From Flabesymbios commensalis (lineage: Eukaryota; Annelida; Polychaeta; Terebellida; Flabelligeridae), in contig OZ024902.1 in the NCBI GenBank assembly GCA_964017125.1, positions 103,540,307-103,604,306 of the forward strand: a stretch of DNA of 64,000 nucleotides. The letters are read 5' to 3'. The translations under genes and the position numbers were made by a program. This document shows, in pieces, positions 1 to 10,799 of this stretch. The notes under the pieces are model-generated. The model worked only from the letters and a program-made list of their open reading frames with translations, had not been told where the DNA came from and ran no database searches. Numbering within the stretch: position 1 is the stretch's first letter; each line of letters opens with the position of its first letter.

Positions 1-1110
1 GTGATGTTGAATATCAGCTTCCATCGATAGGGTCCATAATACAAGAACATAAATTAGGCCTACTATTTGTGTTTTTAGCATAGACTTAGGTTAAAATCTA
101 CGTTCAGTTTAGCTTGAATATAGCCCAAACATAGGGACGCAGACGGTTAATATACGGTAATATAAATAGTTAAATTTATATGTATGAGATTGGTACTATT
201 ACATATTCAGTGCCCGATTTATAAACTGGAAAAAGGGGGCCAAGGGTCCCATGATATTTTTCGGAGGGGGGGGGGGGGGTGTAGTTGGCCTTAGACGATG
301 GGGCATCTGACCCATTATTATATAAAAGGGGGGCATTTTCCTAACAACAAATAAAACACTTAAGGGTCATTCATATCAACTCATATTCCATATTAAACGT
401 TCATCAGGTGTTCATGCTGATAGAAATATCAAAGATTCATATTGGCGGTTATGCTATTATTAAAACCGGAAGAAGAAAAAATGGTTTAATCTTCAGCGTT
501 TGCAAGTAGGCCCAATCGACTTCACGTCACCACGCACTCACATGAGTTAATATCACAAGTGTCAATCAATTGCGTCAACAATATCAAGTGTTATTGGAGT
601 CGATCACATAGCTTGAGTGCTACTCATTGTCTTCCTCGGGTGCTGTCGGATCTCTTCTTGGGGCAGTGTCATCAACTTTCTCTGTTGTTGCCGCTAGGCC
701 TACACCTATTCACCTTAAACCGTTAAGCGCGACTGTAGTCACTTTAATCCATTTTATTAGCCATTTAATTACAAATTATTCAAATAGGAGTTGTTTTCTC
801 TCACTTAAAGTTGTGGGTCAAGGTAGTGAGACACAACTCCAAGTGTGTGAAAATTTAAATTATTTAATTCAGAGGTTTAAGGGTTAATATATTATTATTA
901 TTAGTCACAATGAACAAATTTTCTACAATATTTGCTGAACAAAATAAATTTGTAGGCCTATTATTATTCGTTATATATTGGTCCATTTTTTTAGAATTTT
1001 TTTTGCTTTTGAATTTAATGGCACATATAGTCTAAGTCTATATAGACATCTACACCACGTTCAAAGTAGAGATTTCCCTTTGAAAATACATTGATAAATG
1101 CTGATACAAC
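1..1110. other. No gene seen; G-run at 266-279
   Basis: AT-rich sequence without a credible exon. A run of 14 G at 266-279 could form a quadruplex. Several palindromic TAGGCCTA words occur here and throughout the window. Confidence 0.5.
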
Positions 1111-1112
1111 AG

Positions 1113-1270
1113 GTGTGGCGAAGTTGTGGCGAGGTTACTTAGCCCCATGTGGCAAGGTTACCAAAGCTGTGGCTAGGTTACTCAACTTTCTGTGGCGAGG
1201 TTACCAAATCTGTGGCGAGATTACCTGTGGCGAGGTTACCTTGTGGCGAGGTTACAGTCAGGTTACAGGT
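1113..1270 (+). repeat. Degenerate minisatellite, GTGGCGAGGTTACC unit
   Basis: About eight variants of a 14-15 base unit with core TGGCGAGGTTAC, some adjacent and some separated by short unrelated spacers. It produces an open frame (1091-1354) rich in LWRGY repeats that I consider non-coding. Confidence 0.75.
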
Positions 1271-1512
1271 GACAGTCCAAAATTTCGTTGGAATCAACAA
1301 CATTTTAATTACATTTTAGTTTCAGTAGCTCGTTTTCTGCCATACTTCATTTAAATTGTATTGGTAAGCATATAGGCCTATGTTTTGGATCATGGGATGC
1401 CGAACCTTGACTCTGTTCTAACAACGCTGAATACTAATACTGAAACTAATACAGCGATACACAGCTCACAATTTGACAGTGTGCGCCGTAATGGGCATTT
1501 ATTGGCGGCACT

Positions 1513-1695
1513 ACCATGTCAAAAATAAGAAATACAGGAATTTTGTCTCTATATCTAGCCTAACTGGTAGATGGACAGCACAAAAATTAAAAAAAACTTT
1601 TGCAGCTCTATTCTATGGACATGTTTACATTATATGGTCATATTAAATAGAATCACTGACTTTTTTATGATTTTAGCCTGAGCCAGTCCCTTTAA
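1513..1695 (-). mobile_element. One arm of a foldback MITE (TTAAAGGGAC family)
   Basis: Matches the right half of the complete element at 24421-24760: AGAAATAC.GGAATTT, then TCTAGCCTAACTGG, TGGACATGTTTACAT and the terminus GTCCCTTTAA. Only one arm is present here, so this copy is truncated. Confidence 0.7.
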
Positions 1696-1867
1696 TTCAG
1701 CAGGCAGGGCCTTATCTGCAAAAATCCTATGGCCCACTAAGATTAACTAGTTGCGTCAAAAACAAAGATATTGCTCAAAGTGTGGCGCAGTGATAGAATG
1801 ATGTTGGGCCAGTTTTATTTTTTGTGGGAATCCCACAATTAGGCCTACTCTTTATAAGTCAGGCACT

Positions 1868-1975
1868 GGGTATTCTTTACATCAGGCGCCAGAAACACCA
1901 GATAACACGATACATTGGCCCAATGCTGATGTAATGCTGGGCCACTGTCTGTGACGCTTGGCCAATATTAGTCCA
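1868..1975. mobile_element. CCAGCA foldback MITE, diverged copy
   Basis: Contains TTGGCCCAATGCTG, GGGCCACTGTCTGTGACG and TTGGCCAATATT in the order typical of the family described at 28465-28570. Confidence 0.55.
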
Positions 1976-2541
1976 ATCAAAACCCTTTACGGTCGAATCA
2001 CTATATTTAATCATGAACATATATTTTATCTGAACACTTCTTAAAGACGAAAGTAGGCCTACCTAACCTAGGGACCCCAAACGTTATATTGGACATATTC
2101 ACAAGGACTGGTGTACAGAAATGTCAACCGTTTCTCACGCACAGCACCCCTATTTCCCCTAAAAAGGACACAAACTCAGGCAAAATAAACTTAATAAATA
2201 AAAATGTATAGTTCACCATACTTTGTCCCCTTTTCATGTCAGATGGTCGTAATGAAAGGGTTAACTTACCACATGATCGGGCATTGCAATAAATTACATT
2301 ATTCGGTCATTTTTCACACCATAAGTGTATAAATTATATCAATGTGCAATGCCTTTTACTGCCGAGTCCAAAAATCTAATTTTAATAATACAAAATTTGC
2401 AATTTTTGGAGATAAATATCATAGCCAAGACCTAATTGTTATATTGCGTAACATAACACGGTTGTGCCAAGTGAGGCAGAGAGGGGTGAGAGAAGGTAGC
2501 TAGCCCTCCCGCGACAGACTGCTGGCATTCATGAACACCTA

Positions 2542-2629
2542 CCCAGCTATCACGAGGCATTGACCCAATGTTGTTTTAATGTTGGCCAGCATTAGAACAA
2601 CACTGGGTCAATGCCTCGTGTCTGCTGGG
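2542..2629. mobile_element. CCAGCA foldback MITE, well preserved
   Basis: An 88-base near-perfect inverted repeat. The left arm starts CCCAGCTATCACGAGGC and continues ATTGACCCAATGTTGT. The right arm mirrors it and ends GCCTCGTGTCTGCTGGG. This is a short form that lacks the central CACCGTCGTCGA segment of the family. Confidence 0.85.
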
Positions 2630-2659
2630 TTGCGGTCACAGCTGATCAGCAAACTCGAG

Positions 2660-2842
2660 TCACTGACACAATGTTAGCCTGCTGGTGGCCCACCGTTTAC
2701 AACCCTGGGCCAACATTAGCCCAGCATTGGCATACCAGTATATAGGCCTTAACAAGATAAACGTTCACCCAATGCTAGCTTACTGCTGGCCCATCGTCTA
2801 CGACCATGGCTCAGCTGTAAAACAGCATTGGCTAAAGGTCTC
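2660..2842. mobile_element. Two adjacent degenerate CCAGCA foldback copies
   Basis: Two successive blocks each show a CAATG(T/C)TAGC arm, a GGCCCACCGTYTACRACC centre and a mirrored GCATTGGC arm (about 2660-2735 and 2765-2842). The boundaries are worn. Confidence 0.6.
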
Positions 2843-2849
2843 ATTTTTG

Positions 2850-4285
2850 CAGGGAACACAAGCAACTCAATACCCTGACACAATGTTGGGTCAGTACAAG
2901 CCAAAAGGAGGCAGTGACATCAGCGGAAAGGAAGTATATACTTGATTTACAAGTGAACAAATACGGCCTTTTGGCAGCGCTATGGCAGGAAGAGACGGGA
3001 CGCCAGTTAAAAAGCAGTAAATGCCTAGTATACCAGGGAGCAGATATTGCTTTCTGACATTGCACAGACAGAGCAGATAGTAACGGAAGTTAACGACAGA
3101 CGTTTGTGTGGAAAACCAGCTTAAAAGTTTGTCGAGTTGACAAACTAAAAATGAAATTTTAATTTTAATGACTTTCTTTTTTAACAATTGTTTAGAAATC
3201 CATAACCTTTGAATAAATGTGCAGATAGGTCATTTTATGTTACGACGTAGGCCCCTATGCATGTTATGTAACGTAATGTTACGTGCTAGCGTAAAAGCTA
3301 GTTTTTACTTGTTTATTGACTCTCTCTTGGACTTGGAGGCTTGGCTTGAATTTTGGCTTATTTGTTTATTTTAGAAATTTAGGGTCTGTGACTAACTGAG
3401 ACAAAATTAAAATTGGCAGTGGCTAACCGTGCATTATTGTTTATTTATAAGGCCACATGTCTTTGATAATGTGGTTTATGGACCTGCTGTGCTTATAATA
3501 TATTACTTAAAAGTGGAGAAACAAATTGAAAATTGACAATTTCCCGGATTTTTATTTATTTTTTCCTGCCACCTTGACAAAATGTTGACCAATATATACC
3601 AGGGTTGGCAATATTACCCGGCCCTGGTTTTCCCACCCCAGGAAAACCCGGGAAAATCCGGGCTGGGCAATAATGTTTTTTTAGCCAAAGTGGGCAATAA
3701 TGGGCAATGAAAAAAAAAAATACTAAAATATTACCAAGTGAAAAGTAAAAATAATATTTTCAAAGCACGCAATAATAGGCAATCATATTAGCCAATCGTA
3801 AAAAAAAGGGATAAACAAAAAATAAATAAATGACGAAGTGTAGCAGTCAAATTGGGCAATAATGCGTAAATATTTAAATAAGGGAGAAATAACAAAAAAC
3901 AAAACATTCATTTTATATTTTTATTATAAGCAAAAGTTTATATGTCCAGCTAGTTCTTTACGATTGGGAGATTATATCAAGGCCTGAGCAGTGAGATTAT
4001 TCTTTTGAATAGGGGATGGTCAGCTACATTAAACGGGAGATTTGTTTTTCATAGATAATATCACCACTAGATTTATAACTGTGCAGTCCCTTAGGTACTG
4101 AATGCGTGCCATGCACGACTGCTCATACCATGAAACCATTTGGGTTCTAAAAGTGTAAAAAATGCTAAATTTAAATAATCGGTATGGATCTACAGTGCCT
4201 TCCAGTGAAATCTACAAATCAATCGTAAAATTAGGGTAATTAAGGATATTATTTTACTTATCATAAGGGAGGGCTAGTCGAATGT
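2850..4285. other. No gene seen
   Basis: AT-rich. Repeated GGGCAATAAT words at about 3665-3860 suggest an eroded local repeat. No splice-flanked open frame is supported. Confidence 0.4.
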
Positions 4286-4289
4286 ACTA

Positions 4290-4375
4290 ATGTTTTTCAA
4301 TGTTGGCCCACCGTCTTCGATACTGGCCTAACATTGAAACAGCATTGGGTGAATGTCCTGTGTTTGCTGGGCTAG
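4290..4375. mobile_element. CCAGCA foldback MITE, right two-thirds
   Basis: Reads TTCAATGTTGGCCCACCGTC, TTCGATACTGGCC, then ACATTGAAACAGCATTGGGT and the terminus TGTGTTTGCTGGG. Confidence 0.7.
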
Positions 4376-5095
4376 GCTAGAACAACTGTGCTGAACGTGC
4401 GCATGTACAGATTGTCGCCGTGCGGCTATAATGCTGCGGGCTATCTGTGGGTCAACTCAACCATTTTTTTTTCAGGCATATTTTATTGTTTGTTCCCAAT
4501 TAGGTCCATATTGAAATAAGGGAGATTTGAAAATACAAAATAATAATAATGTGAACTCAATCTCCCAATTTAAAGGACTCATATGCGGATAACGCAACAT
4601 GACATATTAATGGCGGGATTATAAACTTGGGAACACACTGTTTGTGTATATAGCAGGGTCAGGGTGCGCAGGCTACTAAATTTTAGGGGGGGGGTATCAT
4701 GCTGTTGAGGGGGGATCCCGCAACCTGAAACCAACCGTGTAATGATGGCATTGAAACACGCGTTATAATCCTCACAAGGTAACCTATTAAACTATCTATT
4801 AATGTCAGCTTCCGTGGCATATCATGCATATGGCTCGATTTGGTATAGAAAGTGATGGATAACATAGATTCATCACTCACCATGTACACATTTTTTAAAT
4901 GTACAGATATAAAATAAAAAAAATCATCAACTTCGGTTTTCTTTATCTAATAGATTACGGACAATGCATCAGACACATTAAAATAAACTTGAAAAAAGGT
5001 TGTCGGAAAAGTACCGCACTCATGGGTAGCCCTGCCTATTCCCAGAACACTCAGCACGCGGCGGACAGCTGATATTACACACACACTTATTCACC

Positions 5096-5172
5096 ACACC
5101 AATGTCAGGCCAGCATCCTTAATAGTGGCCCAACATTGTTTCAACATTGGGTCAATGTCTCGTGTTTGCTGT
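5096..5172. mobile_element. CCAGCA foldback MITE fragment
   Basis: CCAATGTCAGGCCAGCATCC, then GGCCCAACATTGTTTCAACA and GGGTCAATGTCTCGTGTTTG. A further weak copy lies at about 5450-5512. Confidence 0.6.
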
Positions 5173-5174
5173 GA

Positions 5175-6420
5175 TCACAGTACATGCAGTAGACAGCGTG
5201 CTGACACAGGACCACATGTGATAACCATTACGCGCGATTAGTAAGGCCATACACCATACACCGCCCTGCTAAGGCTTACCCAGCGCTGGCTCTAGTGGCT
5301 GTCAGCTGTAGTTTTACGGCAAGCGTAGCGGCAACTATTAAAGCGTATCGGTAAATCAATAAAGCGTAGCAGCATTTAGTAAGCGTAGCGGTCAAAAAGC
5401 TTTAGGGGATACCCTGCCAATGAGCAGAATGGGGAAACTTGAGAGACGTCAGCCCAGCATTGAAACAACACTGGATCAATAGCACTTGTTTACTGGTCTG
5501 CTGTATATGAGGAATGGTCTGACCCAGATATTGTGTGTGTGACTGGTCAGGGCAGACTCTCTCTTCCAATGGTGTGCCTAAGATGTAGATCACCAGCATT
5601 AAGAATTTTCTTAACACAATAGTGGCTATGGCGTTAGATGCTATTAAGACTAAGGGTTAGATTTTCAAAGGCAATATATATCATTGCAAAATATTGCATC
5701 TATATCATAATATATTTGCTTTGGAAAGTAGAACATCTGCTAGCTTCCCCCAGTTTCAAACTCTCATTGTGGCAATTTCTTAAGATTATATTGGCCTAGT
5801 TTGATCCCAAGGTAGGCATTGTTCTCAGTAAAATCTATGGGCTATTAACAGTGTATAAATCGATAGCTCACACACAGCTCAAAAACTGGACATGCTAACT
5901 GTCGTAAAATTGACGACGGAAATCCTAATAACTCGGCAAATTTATACAGAAATTTATGCTTATTTAGAAACAACGTTTGGTGGGCCTACTATAGGCTATA
6001 AGATGTCAGAAAACTGGAGCTATGAGTGTTGTGGTGTTTGAGGAGATGTCAGTGATACTCATTTGGGACACACAGAAAATGGACACAAAAAAACAGTGCC
6101 CAGAATCCGTTTTGTGAACCATATTAAAACATTATTGGAATGAGTTCCAATAATGTAAAAATGATGCCAGCTCTCGACTTTAATTTCATGATAGCTGCAA
6201 CAAATGCTTGAATAGGTAAGTGGAACAGGCATGCTGTGGCCCCTTTTGATAATTTTTTTACTCATGTGCCATTTTTTTAATTTTTGTAAGAAAATGCAAA
6301 CGAATGAAAATAGACTTTGTCCACTGCCCTATAAGGAAGTTCTGGAGGACATCATTAATTTGGACAGAACAATGTGGGAATCTCAAAGAAATGAGATACC
6401 TGGGGAAGGCTGCACTAGGT
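5175..6420. other. No gene seen
   Basis: A short cluster of AAGCGTAGCGG words at 5325-5400 and a foldback remnant near 5450. Otherwise unremarkable. Confidence 0.4.
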
Positions 6421-6422
6421 TA

Positions 6423-6588
6423 CAGGGAATAATTTGCTTCAGAAAAATTGTGTAGCAATTTAGCATACTGGCATGTGTCAAGCTACTATTCTCCATACGA
6501 AGAACTGCTACACCAACATATTATTGTGTAGCATTTGCCCAAAATTGCGTAGCAAACTGCACCGCTACACCAGACAAATTATTCCCTG
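6423..6588. mobile_element. hAT-like MITE with 5-base target duplication
   Basis: 166 bases, starting CAGGGAATAATTTG and ending CAAATTATTCCCTG. It is flanked by GGTTA on both sides (6418-6422 and 6589-6593). Interior words GTGTAGCA repeat in both orientations. TIRs of the CAGGG type are typical of hAT. A 5-base duplication is unusual for the classical 8-base groups but known for a hAT subgroup. Confidence 0.8.
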
Positions 6589-7556
6589 GGTTACCAGGTG
6601 GGGGCTGACCGCAGATTAAAGTACGTACTTCCTTCGAAGTACGTACTTAGATTGAGGTGTGTCCGTACTTCAATCTAAGTACACCCTGACTGGCCTGAGC
6701 TTCACTTTTACAAATGGGTACTCTCATTTGTTATTTTATTACCACTTTGCAGCTTAAGATGTTATTTGTTGAACGGTTTATTTCTGAACATTGATAATCA
6801 AGCTATTAAACTATTCATAAGCGGAACTTCCAATTATTTTCTGTTTACCTGAATATAGCCAAGACTTTTGCAGCAGGCTGAATTTTTTATTTCATTTCTT
6901 TGTCCTGGAATTGTTGAGCATTTGCCAGCTACCAGAAATAGTTTACTTGAAAGAGCACATTTCATTGTACAACATATATTTTATCAAAACTGTTTTTCAT
7001 GTTTGGAAAATTATATATTTAACTTTATATCTGTTCCACTGAGGGCGTACTTAGATTGAAGTACAGGGTGTACTTTAAAGGAAGTACGTACTTCAAAGGA
7101 AGTACGGACCATGAGGCATGTGACTCTATGGCAGAACTTTAATAGCAAATTCCTAATTTTCCAGACATAGGACTGCTCCATAAATTGGTGATTTAATATT
7201 TCAAACTATGTTTTCTAAAGTCCATTATTTCTTTTAGTTGGCAATAGATATTATCTACTTCAAATTGATAAATGTTTACCTCTTGTTGCACTCTCAGCTT
7301 CACAGTTGAAAGCATGGCCTCTAACAATGTCAGAGCTCCTGTAAATTTAGTAGCCTGATTATCATTGGACAAACTCTGACTATTGGACCAATGAAATAAT
7401 GTGTTGCAAATGAATAGGGACACAACAAGTGAGTGCCCTATCAAGCTAAAATGAGGCTGCAGGCGTACTTCGATCGACGTACTGCACACCTCAATGGAAG
7501 TACGTACTTCAAAGGAAGTACGTACTTTAATCTGCGGTCGGCCCCCACCTGGTTAC
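6589..7556. mobile_element. TIR element with inverted TACGTACTT arrays
   Basis: The left terminus GGTTACCAGGTGGGGGCTGA and the right terminus GGCCCCCACCTGGTTACC are inverted copies. Next inside, CGCAGATTAAAGTACGTA on the left is mirrored by TACGTACTTTAATCTGCG on the right. Arrays of GAAGTACGTACTT words fill both ends and also the centre (7026-7110). No transposase frame is visible, so it is non-autonomous. The hAT-like MITE at 6423-6588 sits at its left edge. Confidence 0.8.
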
Positions 7557-8204
7557 CCAGGGTAAAACCTGGGTGAAGTATTGTTTGCCTGTCCTGCACT
7601 TCCTCATGGGGAGCAGCGAGGGTAAAAATGGAAGTTTTATAGCTAACGTTATAAGAATGAGAATCCATTAAAAATTTTCTTTTTCTTTGACCCCCTGCCT
7701 GGCCCTGGATTATTTATAGTAATAAATATACGTCATCAGTATACACCTGTCGTGGTTTCGGCTTATTTAGGGTGGTGAGACCATATGCTGCGTTCTAACC
7801 CGGAACATAGTGGAGGGCGAGATCCTTCTAACCCGGCTAACTGAGTGTAGACTAGGCCCGAGGAGATGAAACAGACGAATCACTCTATTAATCTTATTAT
7901 CGCCCACACCATTTCAATTCAACGTTTTTCTTTTCAAAATCAAAACCTGATAGGCCTACGTGCACATGTTTTTTTTTGTAGTCTAGGCCTAGTAGGCCTA
8001 CTACTATTGCTTTATTCCGACACAACATCTAAACTAGCCCTAGGATGACTTAATCGGTTAATAAAAAAGACATATTTATGCGATATTAAAACTGATAGAA
8101 ATACTGACTGAGGAAGTACAATAGATAAACAAACGAAAAGCCAACAGTGATAATTGTTTTTATCTAGACAAAATTTAATCCCAGCAGATAGAAGAACACG
8201 TGGA

Positions 8205-8500
8205 GGGCACAATCAGGCCTATAAGCACATCAGAGCTAACACCACACTGGGCCAAAAAAAATTTTTGGCATCGAAATATCCCTGATTGGAATTCTCTTCC
8301 GGCAGCTGCCATAGAATCAAAAACTGTGGCAGCATTCAAGAGTCAGCTGGTCGACTAGATCTGTCAGCCTCTTTCCTCCCTCCAGCTTGATCCTCCACAA
8401 TGGAGGGCTGCTGGAGTATTCACTCAAAGTCAAAGTAGTCAATTTTTTGGTCAGTGCCTACTTGTTCTTGGTGAATACTGGAATAAACCGCCTATTGGCG
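8205..8500 (+). pseudogene. LINE 3' end fragment
   Basis: Translation around 8247-8358 reads WAKKNFWHRNIPDWNSLPAA and then VAAFKSQLVD stop, the typical C-terminus of CR1/L2-like LINE proteins (R.I.DWN.LP....SF.S.L). The upstream part (ANTTLG) is in another frame across an A-run, so at least one frameshift has occurred. A 3' UTR with TGGAGG repeats follows. A relative of this tail lies at 17984-18052. Confidence 0.7.
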
Positions 8501-9179
8501 TATCACTTTTAGGGAGAGGTTGGCATGCGCGAGTGATTAAATCAGGTTGCTCAAGCCTTGCTCTAGTGGTGGCACCATGTCCATTTCGTAACATACCCCT
8601 TCATACCACAAAAAATAATAGACCTATAGTTCGTACCACCTCTAGGCTCTACCTACCAGTTCGTACCACCTCTACCTACCACTTCGTACCTACCACTTCG
8701 TACCTATCACTTCGTAGGCCTACCCTGTTTTATGTCGCAAGATGGAGTTTATTAGAAATCTTATAATATAACAGTAGATATATAATAACAATAACAATAT
8801 TGAATATATATTTTCTAAACACCGGCAGTAGATTCACGCTAGTTATACCTCCGTTTTATTGTTATCAATTAACGGGAACCTACATGAATTTGAATTACCT
8901 GTGACTTAATATAACTTAGACAGTTTGTAATAAAATATCAAGTGTGATACATCGTTGGAATCGCTTACTTTATAACAATAATTTGTTACAAAAACGTCGT
9001 AATTTATATTCTTAAAGTGTTATAATTACGGGTATTAAAGCAGCATTAAATTCAGGACAATTAATGTAAAAGTTCAGTATTCAATTCAGGCTAACTTACT
9101 CGCTAATCGAACTGTATTTAAGTTCGAATGTAGTCGTCCAAACTTGTGGTAAAGCAACTTTCTTTTTCTTCTTCTTATT

Positions 9180-9460
9180 ATACGGCCAATTTGGCCACGC
9201 CATTTCTCACTCAGTTTACAGATAATCGACTTCAAGCCTTGGTACAATGATCCTTAAGTATTGAAGTTAGTTACTATAGCTTTTTTCTGCAATCCTGACA
9301 GTGGATCTAGATCTAATCCGGATTTCATAGATCCACTATATGGATCATCCATTGCAGATTTTTGCCACGCTATTTCTCACTCAGTTAACAAGTAATCGAC
9401 TTCAAATCTTGCCACAATGATCCTTAGGTATTGAAGTTGGTTGCTGTTTTTTTTTTAAAT
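9180..9460 (+). repeat. Direct duplication, about 180 bases apart
   Basis: GCCACGCCATTTCTCACTCA...AATCGACTTCAA...ACAATGATCCTTA.GTATTGAAGT occurs at 9194-9270 and again at 9363-9440. Between the copies is TCTAGATCTAATCCGGAT. Confidence 0.75.
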
Positions 9461-9629
9461 AATTAATTCCTTCAGGTCTAACATTCTACTTTATGATTTT
9501 TTTTGTCTACATGGTTTGATATACGTAAAAAAAAAAGATTAACTGACGGTAAAAGGGACACAAAGTTATCTTGAAAACATCTGGGGATAAGTTGCAGACA
9601 ATGTCGTAAGAACCAGTGTTTAGCACAGG

Positions 9630-9835
9630 CCGCGATATCGCGTCAATTACGCACTTACAGATCAAATGTCTCCTTTCTTCCAAGGTAGCGAGACAAATGT
9701 CCCCACCTATTTCTTGTCGGTGCTGAACACTGGGCGTCAATTACGCAATTAGAGGTCAAATGCCTCCTTTTTGTCCGGGGTAGTGAGGCAAATGTCCCCA
9801 CCTATTTCTTGTCTGTGCTGAACACTGAAGAACTG
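9630..9835 (+). repeat. Tandem duplication, period about 95 bases
   Basis: GCGTCAATTACGCA, TCAAATG.CTCCTTT and AATGTCCCCACCTATTTCTT follow one another twice, each time ending GTGCTGAACACTG. Confidence 0.8.
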
Positions 9836-10799
9836 TTGGCTCAGTCACTTTTTTAGACAGGTAGAAAATGATAAAATGTATTTGAGACGTATTCTATTAG
9901 GCAGATCATGATTTCAAATTTTACAAAATGCAAAAAAAATGCTTTCCATGGTTTTTTTTTTATGTAAGTTATGATACTGTTCTGTGTTCAATTCATCCAG
10001 GCCGCATCATTTAGCACGTTTTAAAGTATTTAATCTGCTAAATGATTATATATAAAACATGATGTGCCTAATAAATGTGCATATAAAAATAGAAAACCCT
10101 GGCAGTTTTACCTTCAACTATGCTGCCTCATTTTTTGTCTCTGCTAATGATATTACATATCCAATGTCTATCTATCTGTATACCCATTGAAATTTATGAT
10201 CATTTTTTTTATGTAAGTATGCATTATTGAATATTTATTAGGCACATCACAGGTTAATGAGTATAGAGCGAGTAAGAAAAAACTGTGCATTGTTCGTACA
10301 TCAATACTTGAAAAAACATTAACCCATATAGATAACTTTCACAGAACACTGTTGTGTGACAGCTAACAGTAAATATTTTAAGAATATAACCATGAATTTT
10401 GCATGTAAATGACAAAATCCTTCAATAATTTTAGGCCAAATACCTACTTTCAATGCTTAAGTCATGTTCAAAGGTCGATAACATATGTAACCATATACAT
10501 TTTCTGAGCTTGACATGTCCACTGAATTTAAAAATGACAGTAAAGTGTTTTATATGACAAACATATTTATGATATAGGCAGTATATATATATATATATAG
10601 CAAAACAAACATGTCTACTATAGTAGGCTACAATTAAGAAAAAACATATATATATTTTTTTCTGGTACGAAGTGGTAGGTACATTGGTACGAACTAGTAG
10701 CTTTTTGGTACGAAGTGGTAGGTTACGAACTGGACATGGTACGAAGTGTCCAGAAATCCTGGCACTGATACGGCCGTAGTGCACTCACAAGGTAAATTA

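Larger units (their letters stand above)
8565..10770. mobile_element. Element bounded by inverted GGTACGAAGTGGTAGGT arrays
   Basis: The left array (about 8575-8735) has repeated CCACTTCGTACC and TACCACTTCGTA words. The right array (10663-10752) has the reverse complements GGTACGAAGTGGTAGG. ATGTCC near the left edge is mirrored by GGACATGGTACGAAG at the right. The interior holds two direct duplications (9180-9460 and 9630-9835) but no transposase. Outer ends are uncertain to about 40 bases. Confidence 0.65.

Noticed and set aside
1091-1354. 87-residue frame with LWRGY repeats
   Set aside because: Translation of a degenerate GTGGCGAGGTTACC minisatellite; no splice or domain support.
10431-10784. 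117-residue reverse frame
   Set aside because: Overlaps the GGTACGAAGTGG array and a TA-rich run; no known domain.
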